Positions 1 to 9,813 of a stretch of 64,000 bases of DNA are shown here, in pieces. Source of the stretch: Bacteroidota bacterium (GTDB taxonomy: Bacteria > Bacteroidota > Ignavibacteria > Ignavibacteriales > Melioribacteraceae); assembly GCA_018829205.1 (NCBI GenBank), contig JAHJUE010000022.1:1-64000 (forward strand). Direction: 5' to 3'. The translations under genes were made by a program, and so were the position numbers. How positions within the stretch are numbered: the first letter of the stretch is position 1; every line of letters starts with the position of its first letter. A model generated the notes under the pieces. It did not search any database. It had not been told where the DNA came from and saw nothing but the letters and a program-made list of their open reading frames with translations.

Positions 1-3000
1 AAGCATGTTATATATTTTTAATGTTACATAACCTGCTTCCGGCATACTGAATTTGATCAATGTGCTCGGGTTAAACGGATTCGGATAGTTTTGGCTGAGT
101 TCATAATTTTGCGGCACGCCTTCTTCGTTTTCTACAGCTGTAACGCCGGTTACTTTAAATTCGGCTGTTTCCGAATAACCTGAATATTTTCCGTTAGAAT
201 TTTTGCCTCTTGCTCTCCAGTAATATATTCCTTCATTAAGTCCGCTGACGCTTAAGCTAGGTGTGCTTAATTCACTAACAACTTTTGAATTACTCATAGC
301 AGGGTTATCAGCATATTCTACTTCATATTTAACCGAGTGTTCTAAAAATGTTGGACTGAACCAAGATAATGTAGCACGGCTGCTAGAAAGTTCAACACCT
401 TTTGAAGGACTGGCGGCTAGCGGCACTGCCGGGTTTAATCCCGCGAATACTGTAAACACCTCAACATTTGACCAAGGTTCTGCGGGCTCTACTCTAACCC
501 TCCAGTAATAGGTATTTCCTGCAGTCAATCCGGTAATGTTTAACGGACTAGCTGCGACACCGGTATGCGCGGTTCCTAACAATGTAGTTAATGTAGGTTC
601 TGTATAAACTTCCACTGTATACGTCGGGATTCCGCCGCCAATTAATGTCCATGATAAATCTTGAGAAGTTGACCAAACAGTCGCTCCTCCTATCGGCCAG
701 TTTAATACAGGAACGTTTGCGCCTCCGGCACCAATAACTTCAAATGTTTCAACATTCGACCAGGCTTCACCTGTTACTTTAACACGCCATTCATAAGACT
801 TTCCGGCGCTAAGACTAATTGTTAATAAATTTGAAGTCAAACCGGTTAATTCAGAATTTCCGTCAACATCATCTCCAATTCCGGGATTAACATCTTCGGC
901 ATAATCAATTTCGTAAGTTTTGCCGAGAGAAGGACCTTCAACATGCCATGCAAAATTTACATCTGTCGAATAAACTAAATTACCTCCAATTGGCCAGGAT
1001 AAAATAGGGATCAAATCCGCACTGAAATTATAAATTGAGAATGTTGCTTCTGCAGAAACATCGGAATAAGAAGTACCATTCCATGATTTGATTCTCCAAG
1101 AATAAGTATGACCTCCTACAATCCCTTCATATAAAGTTACATATAACTGAGAAATGCCAGTTATTCTTTTTGTAGTAACATCATTTGTATCGGCCGGATT
1201 ACTTAAATCACCATCTGCGTGATCACGGTAATAAACTTCATAAGTTAAACCCTGACTTGGACCGTTTAATGTCCAATACAGTCTAGGGAATAAACTATAT
1301 ACTTCAACTCCGCCTGTTGGATAAGCCGGAACCGGGACTGAAGCAGCTACAGCATCAAATGTTGTAAAACTTGCGATTTCCGACCATGGAGAAATATCAA
1401 TACCTGCATTATATGATCTTACTCTCCAATAATAAGTTTGACCGCCTGATAAACCAGTCAAATATGTAAACACCGAATGGATATTTGAAATTGTGGTTGG
1501 TGAAGAAAATCCGGGATTGTCATCCCATTGCACTTCATAATCATTAAAAATATGGAAATTTAACGAATACCAATAAAGAATTGGCGAAGTTAAATATACA
1601 GTAGCGCCGTTATTAGGATAAGCAATTTGAGGTGTTGTTGCAGCTCCTTTTGTTGTAAATGAACTTATAGGAGAATAAGCAACCATCTGATCATTCTTTA
1701 ATGAAATAATTCTCCAGTAATATTGCGTTCCGGGTTTCATACGCATATGATAAAGTCCGGAATTACCGAGAGAAAATATATTTTTAACAGTATCGGCGCC
1801 TGCTAAGTTCGAATCTTCGCCATATACCAAATAAAATTTTACAGTAAAATCATAATTTCCGTTAAAGAACCATGTAAAAGGTACATTAATCGGATCAACA
1901 TTTGTATTCAAATTAACCGGGCTTGCTAAATAAGCTTCATAATCATCGATTGTTTTAAAACTGTAAACAGTCCAAGCACCGTTAGTTACATCTCTAATTC
2001 TCCAATAATATGTAGTATTAAATTCTAAGGGACTTGGAAATAAAATACTGGTAGTAGGATTATCAACAACATTTAGTAATAATGTTCCAAAATTAACATC
2101 CTTTGATAATTGAATATCATAAGGCGCTGTTCCTAATGAAGGCAAAAATGTTGCATTACCGACAACTACAGGAATATTAGTTCCGCCGTTTGCTGGATAC
2201 AAAGATGGAGGCGCTTGTGTAGTAAATGAGAATGAACTCCAAGGCCCGTTATCTGCTCCGCCATCATCAACGCTACTGCCTTCGGAATCTGTATCTCTAA
2301 CTCTCCAGTAATATGTTGTACCGGTTGAAAGAACAGTAGTAAATGTTGCAGGACTAGTTGTGTTAGTTACTAGTTCAGAAGAACCAAAACCAGGATCGTC
2401 GTCAATTTCGAAATCATAATTTCCGCTTGTTGCATCGCCATAAGCACCAATAAAAGCATTCCAACTGGCTTGAGTTGTTGCTGTTGCAACTCCAGTTGCA
2501 GCGTCAGCAGGAGAAATTGCTGTTGCGGGAACAATTGTAAAACTATATATATGCCATGTTCCGTCTGCGCCTCCCCCGTCGGTATCTGTATCTCTAACTC
2601 TCCAATAATATGTGACATTAGCAGTATTAACTAACGAAACGCCTAAACTAGCAGAATTTGTTCCTAAATTAGTTTGACCATCGATTATATTTGAAAAACC
2701 AATATCAGTTGCTAGATCAAAATCATAATTACCTGGTCCGAATCCATTATCGAAATCTGCCCAGCTTATTGAAGCAATAGCATCAGATACTCCGGTTGAT
2801 GCATCAGTAGGAGTAGTACTTGCCGGGGCTGCGGAAGAAGTTGCAACTGTAAAACTGAATTCACTCCAGTTTGTTCCGGATCCGTCAACGTCCAGTACTC
2901 TCCAATAATAAGTTTGTCCTGCATTTAAAACCTTGCTAAAAGTTGCCGAAGCAGATGCCAATGGAGTTAATGTTTCAGTATTGATTGTAAAACCAGCATC

Positions 3001-4101
3001 ATCAGCTATAACAAATGTATAATTACCTTGCGAACCATCTGTTGCACTTCCAATAAATGCATCCCAAGTTATTGTATTTGTAGCAGCTGAAACACCGGTT
3101 GCGCCATCAGCAATTGAAATACCTGTTACAGGACCGGTTGTGAAACTGTAATCGTGCCAAACAGCAGGAGCGTCAACGTCCTGAACTCTCCAGTAATAAG
3201 TTGTCATAGGAGCTAAATCAGCACCAACAATATACTGAGGAGATGCAGAAGTAATACCGCTGCTGCTTAAAATAAGAGATCCACCTCCGGCAGCTGCTGA
3301 ACGCAATTCAAAATTATAATTTCCGTCTGTACCAGGTGAGGGGTTTTGAAAATTTGCCCATGAAATTGTAGGCTGCAGTGATACACCGGTCGCTGCATCT
3401 AAAGGCGAAACCGAAGCAGGAGCTGGGTTAGAAGAAGTAGTTGTAAAACTGTATTCCTGCCAAGGGCCATCACCACCAATTCCATCATTATTGGTATCCC
3501 TAACTCTCCAATAATATGTTGTAGTTGGAGATAAAACTGTTGTTAAGACAAAAGAAAGTCCTGCTTGATCATAAGAAGACTCAAGTAAATTTGTATACGT
3601 TCCATTACTATGAAGTTCAAAGTCATAGTTACCAGTTGCAACATCATCATGTTTTCCTTTAAATGCTATCCATGAAATATTAAGTCCGGATCCGATAGCA
3701 ATTCCAGATGCTAAGTCAGAAGGTGTAGTAGTCTGAACTTTTTCTGTTGTCCATGAATAAATAACAGGTGTCCCAGCCTGTAATCCAAAAGCTGGATTAA
3801 CATCAGCATCCTGAACAAGCAAATAATATGTCCAATTGTTTGCAAGTGTGCCTGGAACAGCATGACTAATACTGCTAGTATTTAAAGCAGATACAATTAC
3901 ATCGCTTATTCCGGCATCAGCAGCAAGCGCAAAATCATATTGCCCGGGAGTATTTGCATCTCCGAAAGCTGTCCATGATACAGTTGAAACAGGTAATACA
4001 ACACTAGTCGCAGCATCTGCTGGATCAACTGGTGCTTGCGCCATTAAAGGCATAACTACAAAAAATAATAGCAATAGAAAAGACGTAATTTTGCTATTCA
4101 T
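1..4101 (-). CDS. Giant secreted Fn3-repeat protein with type IX secretion tail (3' end cut off)
   Basis: The frame is open from an ATG at 4101 to the left edge (1367 codons, no stop), so the C-terminus is missing. Residues 1-20 form a signal peptide ending in PLMAQA. The rest is about 13 units of roughly 100 residues, each carrying a TYYWRVRD-like strand (near 3810, 3505, 3186, 2897, 2599, 2299, 1991, 1711, 1421, 1091, 783, 491 and 210), which fits fibronectin type III-like modules. The last visible residues are [18 protein letters not shown] followed by VTLKIYN, the start of a type A sorting domain of the type IX secretion system; perhaps 40-60 residues lie outside. Inferred role: large cell-surface or released adhesin-like protein. 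No catalytic domain is seen. The intergenic side upstream carries no obvious strong ribosome site. Confidence 0.88.
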   Translation of the reverse strand, partial: MNSKITSFLLLLFFVVMPLMAQAPVDPADAATSVVLPVSTVSWTAFGDANTPGQYDFALAADAGISDVIVSALNTSSISHAVPGTLANNWTYYLLVQDADVNPAFGLQAGTPVIYSWTTEKVQTTTPSDLASGIAIGSGLNISWIAFKGKHDDVATGNYDFELHSNGTYTNLLESSYDQAGLSFVLTTVLSPTTTYYWRVRDTNNDGIGGDGPWQEYSFTTTSSNPAPASVSPLDAATGVSLQPTISWANFQNPSPGTDGNYNFELRSAAAGGGSLILSSSGITSASPQYIVGADLAPMTTYYWRVQDVDAPAVWHDYSFTTGPVTGISIADGATGVSAATNTITWDAFIGSATDGSQGNYTFVIADDAGFTINTETLTPLASASATFSKVLNAGQTYYWRVLDVDGSGTNWSEFSFTVATSSAAPASTTPTDASTGVSDAIASISWADFDNGFGPGNYDFDLATDIGFSNIIDGQTNLGTNSASLGVSLVNTANVTYYWRVRDTDTDGGGADGTWHIYSFTIVPATAISPADAATGVATATTQASWNAFIGAYGDATSGNYDFEIDDDPGFGSSELVTNTTSPATFTTVLSTGTTYYWRVRDTDSEGSSVDDGGADNGPWSSFSFTTQAPPSLYPANGGTNIPVVVGNATFLPSLGTAPYDIQLSKDVNFGTLLLNVVDNPTTSILFPSPLEFNTTYYWRIRDVTNGAWTVYSFKTIDDYEAYLASPVNLNTNVDPINVPFTWFFNGNYDFTVKFYLVYGEDSNLAGADTVKNIFSLGNSGLYHMRMKPGTQYYWRIISLKNDQMVAYSPISSFTTKGAATTPQIAYPNNGATVYLTSPILYWYSLNFHIFNDYEVQWDDNPGFSSPTTISNIHSVFTYLTGLSGGQTYYWRVRSYNAGIDISPWSEIASFTTFDAVAASVPVPAYPTGGVEVYSLFPRLYWTLNGPSQGLTYEVYYRDHADGDLSNPADTNDVTTKRITGISQLYVTLYEGIVGGHTYSWRIKSWNGTSYSDVSAEATFSIYNFSADLIPILSWPIGGNLVYSTDVNFAWHVEGPSLGKTYEIDYAEDVNPGIGDDVDGNSELTGLTSNLLTISLSAGKSYEWRVKVTGEAWSNVETFEVIGAGGANVPVLNWPIGGATVWSTSQDLSWTLIGGGIPTYTVEVYTEPTLTTLLGTAHTGVAASPLNITGLTAGNTYYWRVRVEPAEPWSNVEVFTVFAGLNPAVPLAASPSKGVELSSSRATLSWFSPTFLEHSVKYEVEYADNPAMSNSKVVSELSTPSLSVSGLNEGIYYWRARGKNSNGKYSGYSETAEFKVTGVTAVENEEGVPQNYELSQNYPNPFNPSTLIKFSMPEAGYVTLKIYNML

Positions 4102-4450
4102 AAAGATAACCTCACAATTATATAAAAATTTTTAACTTTTGGCCGGGTTAAAAATTACAAACAAAATTCAATTTTATAAAAAGACACCTAAATGCTAAAT
4201 AGATAGTTCTCTTCAAGTAGAAAGAACTAATTGGCTGGGTTAGAAATATAATACCGTTAATCTTATTTGTCAAGTGTAAAGTAATATTTTAAAGACTTTA
4301 TCATAATTATTTATCGTTTATCTTATTTATTTATCGTTAATAGATTTTTCAATTTTATTTAAATTTATGTTGATATTAGTTGAATAATGTTTAATATTTG
4401 TGCCAATTTTGACATTTCTTTATCTTCAACTCATCAAATAAGGGGAAATA
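4102..4450. other. Divergent intergenic region between surface protein and transporter
   Basis: This 349-base AT-rich gap separates two divergent genes and must hold both promoters. I see two imperfect copies of TTGGCYGGGTTA (4139-4150 and 4231-4242) and two copies of ATTTATCGTT (near 4309 and 4330). No clear TAnnTTTG promoter box, riboswitch or small gene could be supported. The transporter has a good ribosome site, AAGGGGA, just before 4451. Confidence 0.4.
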
Positions 4451-5998
4451 ATGTCTTCAAACTCTGAAAGAGAACAATGGGGCAGCAGAATCGGTTTAAT
4501 TCTAGCGGTTGCGGGAAATGCGGTTGGTTTAGGCAATTTTCTTCGATTTCCGGTTCAAGCCGCTCAAAACGGCGGCGGCGCTTTCATGATCCCCTATTTT
4601 ATATTTTTTATTCTGCTAGGTATTCCATTAATGTGGATTGAATGGGGTATTGGACGGCACGGCGGAAAACATAGACACGGCAGCGCGCCGGGAATGTTTG
4701 ACGTTATATGGAAAAACAGTATGGCAAAATATTTCGGAGCTATTGGTCTGCTAATATCTATGATTATTATGATTTATTATACCTATATCACCTCTTGGAC
4801 ATTAGGTTTCAGTTTCTTTTCAATTTCAAAAACTTATTTCGGATTGACTGATTTTGAACAGATGAAATCTTTTTTATATAGTTATCAAGGCCGCGAAGTC
4901 AGTCAATATTTTAACGGTATTACTTTTGCTTATATTATGCTGCTGATTACTTTTATTATGACTTTTTGGGTTCTATTTAAAGGCATTTCAAGAGGAATTG
5001 AAAAACTGGCAAAAATTGCAATGCCTATGCTTTTTATATTTGCCGTAATAATAGCAATAAGAGTTTTAACATTAGGTACACCGGACCCTTCAATTCCCGA
5101 GAATTCTATTTCGCAGGGATTAGGATTTATATGGAATCCGGATTTATCGCAATTAAGCAATCCCCAAATATGGCTTGCGGCAGCTGGGCAGATATTTTTT
5201 ACACTTTCTGTAGGAATGGGTACAATTCAGGCATATGCAAGCTATTTGAAACCAAAGGATGATATAGCGCTTTCTGGATTAACAACTGCGGCTACTAATG
5301 AATTTGCCGAAGTCGTACTCGGCGGTTCAATAGCTATACCAATTGCCGTTGCTTTTTTCGGAGTTTCAATGACAACACAAATGGCACTTGGCGGATCATT
5401 TGATCTTGGTTTTGCTTCCCTTCCACTGGTGTTTCAACAATTGCCTTTCGGCCAGTTTTTCGGATTTATGTGGTTCCTGCTTTTATTTTTTGCCGGTATA
5501 ACTTCATCAGTTGCAATGGGACAGCCGGTTATTTCTTTTCTTGAAGATGAATTCGGTATGGACAGAAAAAAAGCAGTAGGAATAATTTCAGCTGTTGTTT
5601 TTATATCCGTTCATTTTGTTGTGTTTTTTCTAAAGTACGGTTTTCTTGATGAGCTTGATTTTTGGGCCGGAACTTTTGGCTTAGTAGTTTTTGCATTAAT
5701 TGAAACTATTCTTTTTATCTGGGTATTCGGCGCCGATAAAGCATGGGCTGAAATTAATGAAGGAGCAGATATTAAGATACCGCGTATATTCTTTTTTATA
5801 ATGAAATATATTACTCCGTCAATACTTATTACCATTACCGCCTGGTGGTTAATAAATTCTGCCATACCGCAGCTTCTGTTAACTAATGCGGCTGAAGAAA
5901 ATGTTCCTTATATTTGGGGTGCCAGAATTTTTATGATAGTTATTGCGGCCGGATTATTTTTAATGGTTAAAACAGCATGGAAAAAGAACGAGGCTTAG
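4451..5998 (+). CDS. Sodium-dependent transporter, NSS/SNF family
   Basis: This 515-residue integral membrane protein belongs to the neurotransmitter:sodium symporter family (LeuT fold). The N-terminal signature is plain: WGSRIGLILAVAGNAVGLGNFLRFP near residues 10-34, with the unwound TM1 glycine stretch that binds sodium and substrate. About 11-12 membrane segments follow, and the length is normal for bacterial members. Substrate cannot be read from sequence; amino acids such as alanine, methionine or aromatic residues are typical. A 37-residue membrane peptide begins 6 bases after its stop, an arrangement known for MetP/MetS-type transporters. Ribosome site AAGGGGA precedes the ATG. Confidence 0.9.
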   Translation: MSSNSEREQWGSRIGLILAVAGNAVGLGNFLRFPVQAAQNGGGAFMIPYFIFFILLGIPLMWIEWGIGRHGGKHRHGSAPGMFDVIWKNSMAKYFGAIGLLISMIIMIYYTYITSWTLGFSFFSISKTYFGLTDFEQMKSFLYSYQGREVSQYFNGITFAYIMLLITFIMTFWVLFKGISRGIEKLAKIAMPMLFIFAVIIAIRVLTLGTPDPSIPENSISQGLGFIWNPDLSQLSNPQIWLAAAGQIFFTLSVGMGTIQAYASYLKPKDDIALSGLTTAATNEFAEVVLGGSIAIPIAVAFFGVSMTTQMALGGSFDLGFASLPLVFQQLPFGQFFGFMWFLLLFFAGITSSVAMGQPVISFLEDEFGMDRKKAVGIISAVVFISVHFVVFFLKYGFLDELDFWAGTFGLVVFALIETILFIWVFGADKAWAEINEGADIKIPRIFFFIMKYITPSILITITAWWLINSAIPQLLLTNAAEENVPYIWGARIFMIVIAAGLFLMVKTAWKKNEA

Positions 5999-6004
5999 TT
6001 TAAT

Positions 6005-6118
6005 ATGGAATTGAAAACCGAAGGTATAATTTTTTTGTCGCTGGCCTGGAGCATTATTTTTGTGCTTATTGGTTATTGTTATTTTAAAGTCCTGAGTATA
6101 AAGAAAGATAAAAGCTAG
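6005..6118 (+). CDS. Small membrane protein, MetS-like subunit of the NSS transporter
   Basis: A 37-codon open frame starts at ATG 6005, 6 bases after the transporter stop, and ends with TAG at 6118. The product has one predicted membrane helix (residues 7-28, IIFLSLAWSIIFVLIGYCYF) followed by a positively charged tail (KKDKS). Small single-helix partners of NSS transporters are known as MetS in Corynebacterium and occur right after the transporter gene, usually 30-60 residues long. Position, size and topology match; the sequence is too short for a firm family call. It is likely translationally coupled to the transporter. Confidence 0.65.
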   Translation: MELKTEGIIFLSLAWSIIFVLIGYCYFKVLSIKKDKS

Positions 6119-6237
6119 CACTTAATTTCCCCTATTGAAATAAGTTACTGCTTTCCCAGTCAGGTCTATAGTACTTCTAGTATTCTATTTACGAATAAAT
6201 TTTCTTTATTAATTATAAACATTCTATAGGTGTATCT

Positions 6238-7440
6238 ATGGCAAACATCAACAAAATTAAGGGCAGAATCGGTATCTTAACCGGAGGCGGCGATGTACCC
6301 GGATTAAATCCAGCAATAAGAGGCGTAACTATCAGAGCAATAAACGAAGGTTACGAAGTAATAGGCATTAAACGCGGCTGGGGCGGTATGATTGAGATTG
6401 TACGCGATAAAGATTTCGATAACAGCAGAAACTTTATTAAACTTACCGAAGATGTTGTAAATAAGGCAGGAAGAACCGGCGGTACTTTTCTTCATTCATC
6501 TAGAACACGTCCAACAACAGTTCCGTTGGTAAATGTTCCGGAACATTTAAAAGATAGTTATAAAAACGATGTTAATGATCTTACTGCCGATGTATTAAAA
6601 AATCTGGACTTTATGGGTCTTGATTACTTAATTCCAATAGGCGGCGACGATACATTAAGTTATGGAGAGCATCTTCATCAGCAGGGATTTAAAGTAATTG
6701 CCATTCCTAAAACAATGGATAATGACGTACCGGGAACGGATTACTGCATTGGTTTCAGCACATGCGTTACAAGAACTTTGGAATTAACAAATAATTTAAG
6801 AACTTCTGCCGGCTCGCACGAAAGATTTTTAGTAATAGAAGTATTCGGCCGTTATGCCGGTTTCTCTGCCCTGCTTCCAACAATGGCAGGCGGAGCTGAT
6901 AGATGTTTAATTCCCGAACATAAATTTAATATCGATCAGCTTACAGAATTAATGGTCGGTGACAGAAAAAGAAACCCAAGCAATTATTCGGTTGTACTTG
7001 TTTCAGAAGGCGCTATGTTTGAAGGTCAGGATGAAATGGTATTTTCCGATCAAGAAACTGATATGTTCGGCCATAAAAAATTGGGCGGCATAGGTGATTT
7101 AGTTTCAACAAAATTGAAAGATCTTTCACCCAAATATAATAACGGCAACAGGGTAAATGTTATTGCGCAGAGATTAGGATACCTGGTAAGAAGCGGTAAT
7201 CCTGACGCTATTGATTCTATTGCCCCTATGGCTTTTGGCAATCTTGCGTTGGATTTAATTTTACAGGGAGATTCAGGTAAACTTGTCATTCTTAAAAACG
7301 GCAGATACAGCAGTAAAGAAATTGAAATTACAACAAAGAAGAAATTAGTGAACGTTGAAAAAGATTATAACACCGAACGATTGCGTCCGGCATATAAAAG
7401 CTTTGATTCGAGACCATTATTTATTATGGCAAGCGAATAA
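6238..7440 (+). CDS. pfp: 6-phosphofructokinase, PPi-dependent type predicted
   Basis: This 400-residue phosphofructokinase phosphorylates fructose 6-phosphate in glycolysis. The N-terminus GRIGILTGGGDVPGLNPAI binds the phosphoryl donor. Residues 135-139 read GGDDT and 157-163 PKTMDND. In the family, an Asp as second D of GGDD and a Lys before TxDND mark enzymes using pyrophosphate rather than ATP, whereas ATP enzymes have GGDGS/T with PGTIDND. D161 is the expected catalytic base. The donor is therefore predicted, not shown; a PPi enzyme would also be reversible. Start ATG 6238 has AGGTG upstream. A strong terminator follows. Confidence 0.88.
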   Translation: MANINKIKGRIGILTGGGDVPGLNPAIRGVTIRAINEGYEVIGIKRGWGGMIEIVRDKDFDNSRNFIKLTEDVVNKAGRTGGTFLHSSRTRPTTVPLVNVPEHLKDSYKNDVNDLTADVLKNLDFMGLDYLIPIGGDDTLSYGEHLHQQGFKVIAIPKTMDNDVPGTDYCIGFSTCVTRTLELTNNLRTSAGSHERFLVIEVFGRYAGFSALLPTMAGGADRCLIPEHKFNIDQLTELMVGDRKRNPSNYSVVLVSEGAMFEGQDEMVFSDQETDMFGHKKLGGIGDLVSTKLKDLSPKYNNGNRVNVIAQRLGYLVRSGNPDAIDSIAPMAFGNLALDLILQGDSGKLVILKNGRYSSKEIEITTKKKLVNVEKDYNTERLRPAYKSFDSRPLFIMASE

Positions 7441-7453
7441 TATCATCTTAAAC

Positions 7454-7481
7454 AAAAAGCCCCGGATATCCGGGGCTTTTT
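7454..7481. terminator. Bidirectional intrinsic terminator between pfp and pcrA
   Basis: Perfect inverted repeat: arms AAAAAGCCCCGGAT and ATCCGGGGCTTTTT meet without a spacer, giving a GC-rich hairpin with a U-run on either strand. It lies between two convergent genes (stops at 7440 and 7484), so it can end both transcripts. Confidence 0.92.
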
Positions 7482-7483
7482 AA

Positions 7484-9661
7484 TTATACTAACTTTAGAT
7501 TTGCAAATTTTACGAGAAGATGTTTTGTACCGAAATCCTCGAAAGCTATAGAAACTTTCTGCATATCACCTTGACCGCTGATCTGAAGAATTTTTCCGTT
7601 TCCGAATATTTCATGTGTTACCCTGCTGCCGACTCTAAGTGATCTTCTTTCCTGATCAAAATCATCGTAGCTGTCCTGATACATATCATCATAAAAGTTT
7701 TTCTTTCTTCTTGAAGTTTTCTTTCCTACTCCGCCGTTGGTTTCGGCATAAGTTTTCGGGTCCAATTCTTCCAAAAATCTCGAACGGCTTTGATAAGCAA
7801 CTTCGCCGAAGCGGTATCTTGAACGCGCATATGTAATAAATACTTTTTGTTCCGCTCTTGTAATCGCCACATAAAAAAGTCTTCTTTCTTCATCGGTTCT
7901 GGAATCAGAATCAAATTTAGGATTAAGCGGGAATATATCTTCTTCGCAGCCTGTAATAAACACAATCGGAAATTCCAATCCTTTTGCGCTATGCACGGTC
8001 ATTAGTGTAATAGAATTTTGTTCGTCATCAAGCTGATCAACGCCGGCAATCAAAGATACTTCGGCAAGGAAATCTTCAAGCGTTGTTTCAGGGTTTTCCT
8101 TTACGTATTCCTGAATAGCGCCCAATAATTCCTGAATATTTTCATATCTGGCTTTTGAATCCTGCGTGTTTTCTTCTTTGTACATTCTTAAAATTCCGAG
8201 TTCATCAACCAAAGCGGAAGTTAATTCGCTTAATGACAACTCGTTTTTAAGATCAATATATTTATCCAATAGAAGTTTAAATTGTTTTACGTTTTTCTGA
8301 ATTCTTTCTTTTACTTCAATTACCTCAAACACTCTCGACATAGTGGTAAAAAGACTAAGATCAAGTTTTCTAGCGAAACCTGTCATTTTGCTTATTGAAG
8401 TATTTCCAATTCCTCTTTGAGGGAAGTTCATAATTCTAAGCAGACTTTCCTCATCATTCTGGTTCGAAAGAATTCTTAAATACGCGAGTATATCTTTAAT
8501 TTCTTTTCTTCTGTAGAATTCTACTCCGCCTATAATTTTATAAGGAATTTTTTCACGGCGTAATGCTTCTTCCAAAGCCCTTGACTGTGAATTTATTCTG
8601 TAAAGAATAGCGATATCATTTAAAGAAAGTTTTTTAGCGGTTACTTCTTTTTTAATTCTTTTAGCTATTTGAAAAGCTTCGTCTTTTTCATCTGCGCATT
8701 TTATAACAGTAAGCTGCTCACCGTCGTTATTTTCCGTCCATAATGTTTTAACAATTTGATCGCGGTTGTTTTTTATAATTGAATCGGCTGCCGCAAGTAT
8801 CATTTTGGTTGAACGGTAATTCTGTTCCAGTCTGAATGTTTTAGCTTTAGGAAAATCTTTCTGAAAATCGAGCATATTTCTTAAATCTGCGCCGCGCCAC
8901 CCGTAAATACTTTGCGCGTCATCGCCAACAACACATAATTTAGTTCTGCCCGAAGTAAGAATTTTGATAATTTCGTATTGAGCTTTGTTTGTATCCTGGT
9001 ATTCATCCACCAAAATATAATCAAACTGTTTTCTGTATTTCTGCACTACACGCGGATTTGTATTAAACAATTCAATTGGTTTAAGCAATAAATCGTCAAA
9101 ATCCATCGCATTGTTTTCTCTTAATCTTTTATTGTATTCAATATAAATATCCGCGACTTTCTTTTCTATTAGGTTAGAAGCGATATGTTTTGCGTATTCG
9201 TCCGGCAAAATCATCTGATTTTTAAGATTGCTGATTTTATGCTGAATACTGTTAGCATTTAAAGAATCGATTGAAATATTAAATTCCTGCAGGATATTGC
9301 CCACAAGTGAAACGGAATCTTCCCTGTCATAAATGGAAAAATTAGGACGGTAGTTAAGTTTTCCTGCCTCAACCCTTAGAATTCTGGCAAAAATAGAATG
9401 AAAGGTTCCCATCCAAATTTTTGCGGATTTTTTACCGACAAGTTCAATGATTCTTTCTTTCATTTCGCCTGCGGCTTTGTTTGTGAAAGTTAAAGCGAGA
9501 ATTGATTCCGGCTCATATCCCTCTTTATCAACTAAATATGCTATTTTATAAGTTAAAACTCTTGTTTTACCCGATCCCGCACCCGCGACAATCATATGGG
9601 GTCCGGCGTTATATTCTACTGCTTCAATCTGCGCTTCATTTAAATCGTTTAGTAATTTCAT
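7484..9661 (-). CDS. pcrA: UvrD/PcrA-type superfamily 1 DNA helicase
   Basis: This 725-residue 3'-5' helicase acts in nucleotide-excision repair and in removing stalled complexes. Motifs appear in order: Q motif (NEAQIEAV), Walker A VAGAGSGKT (residues 25-33), motif II VDEYQDTN, motif III GDDAQSIYGWRGAD, motif IV-V LEQNYRS, TVHSAKGLEFP, and motif VI VAITRAEQKVFITYA. The C-terminal 50 residues (RVGSRVTHEIFGNGKI onward) match the Tudor-like tail of PcrA/UvrD that contacts RNA polymerase. Length is normal. CAGGGA precedes the ATG. A Bacteroidetes-type promoter and a 21-base palindrome sit immediately upstream. Confidence 0.93.
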   Translation of the reverse strand: MKLLNDLNEAQIEAVEYNAGPHMIVAGAGSGKTRVLTYKIAYLVDKEGYEPESILALTFTNKAAGEMKERIIELVGKKSAKIWMGTFHSIFARILRVEAGKLNYRPNFSIYDREDSVSLVGNILQEFNISIDSLNANSIQHKISNLKNQMILPDEYAKHIASNLIEKKVADIYIEYNKRLRENNAMDFDDLLLKPIELFNTNPRVVQKYRKQFDYILVDEYQDTNKAQYEIIKILTSGRTKLCVVGDDAQSIYGWRGADLRNMLDFQKDFPKAKTFRLEQNYRSTKMILAAADSIIKNNRDQIVKTLWTENNDGEQLTVIKCADEKDEAFQIAKRIKKEVTAKKLSLNDIAILYRINSQSRALEEALRREKIPYKIIGGVEFYRRKEIKDILAYLRILSNQNDEESLLRIMNFPQRGIGNTSISKMTGFARKLDLSLFTTMSRVFEVIEVKERIQKNVKQFKLLLDKYIDLKNELSLSELTSALVDELGILRMYKEENTQDSKARYENIQELLGAIQEYVKENPETTLEDFLAEVSLIAGVDQLDDEQNSITLMTVHSAKGLEFPIVFITGCEEDIFPLNPKFDSDSRTDEERRLFYVAITRAEQKVFITYARSRYRFGEVAYQSRSRFLEELDPKTYAETNGGVGKKTSRRKKNFYDDMYQDSYDDFDQERRSLRVGSRVTHEIFGNGKILQISGQGDMQKVSIAFEDFGTKHLLVKFANLKLV

Positions 9662-9685
9662 ATTCCCTGGTTTTGTTTTTTGGTT

Positions 9686-9706
9686 AGACTCAAAATTTTT
9701 GAGTCT
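9686..9706. promoter_or_regulatory. Perfect palindrome at the pcrA transcription start
   Basis: Arms AGACTCAAAA and TTTTGAGTCT are separated by one base. With a central spacer of one base it looks more like a protein-binding DNA site than an RNA hairpin. It begins 2 bases downstream of the predicted -7 box, so a bound protein would cover the start site. A LexA-like operator is a possibility because uvrD is an SOS gene in other bacteria, but the sequence does not match a known LexA box I can name. Confidence 0.55.
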
Positions 9707-9707
9707 G

Positions 9708-9739
9708 CAAATTTACGAAAATTACTTGCGATTCTCAAA
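9708..9739 (-). promoter_or_regulatory. Bacteroidetes-type promoter of pcrA
   Basis: Reading the minus strand, TTTG (9739-9736) is followed after 20 bases by TAAATTTG (9715-9708), a full match to the -33 TTTG / -7 TAnnTTTG promoter of Bacteroidetes. Predicted transcript start is near 9702, about 40 bases before the ATG. Confidence 0.6.
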
Positions 9740-9766
9740 TTTCACGCATGTTTTTTATTTAAAATA

Positions 9767-9795
9767 AAAATGCCGGTCAAAATAACCGGCATTTT
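9767..9795 (-). terminator. Intrinsic terminator of the peptide-use operon
   Basis: Stem TGCCGGT/ACCGGCA with a 7-base loop (9778-9784), extended by A/T pairs to AAAATGCCGGT/ACCGGCATTTT. On the minus strand a U-rich tail follows. It lies 19 bases after the stop of the aminopeptidase gene, the last gene of its operon. Confidence 0.85.
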
Positions 9796-9813
9796 AGAAA
9801 AAGAATTTTTTAT

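Noticed and set aside
263-508. Plus-strand open frame inside the surface-protein gene
   Set aside because: It is a shadow of the minus-strand frame, which is open for 1367 codons with signal peptide and sorting tail.
4102-4450. Riboswitch upstream of the NSS transporter
   Set aside because: The region shows no recognisable glycine or other aptamer core, only short AT-rich repeats.
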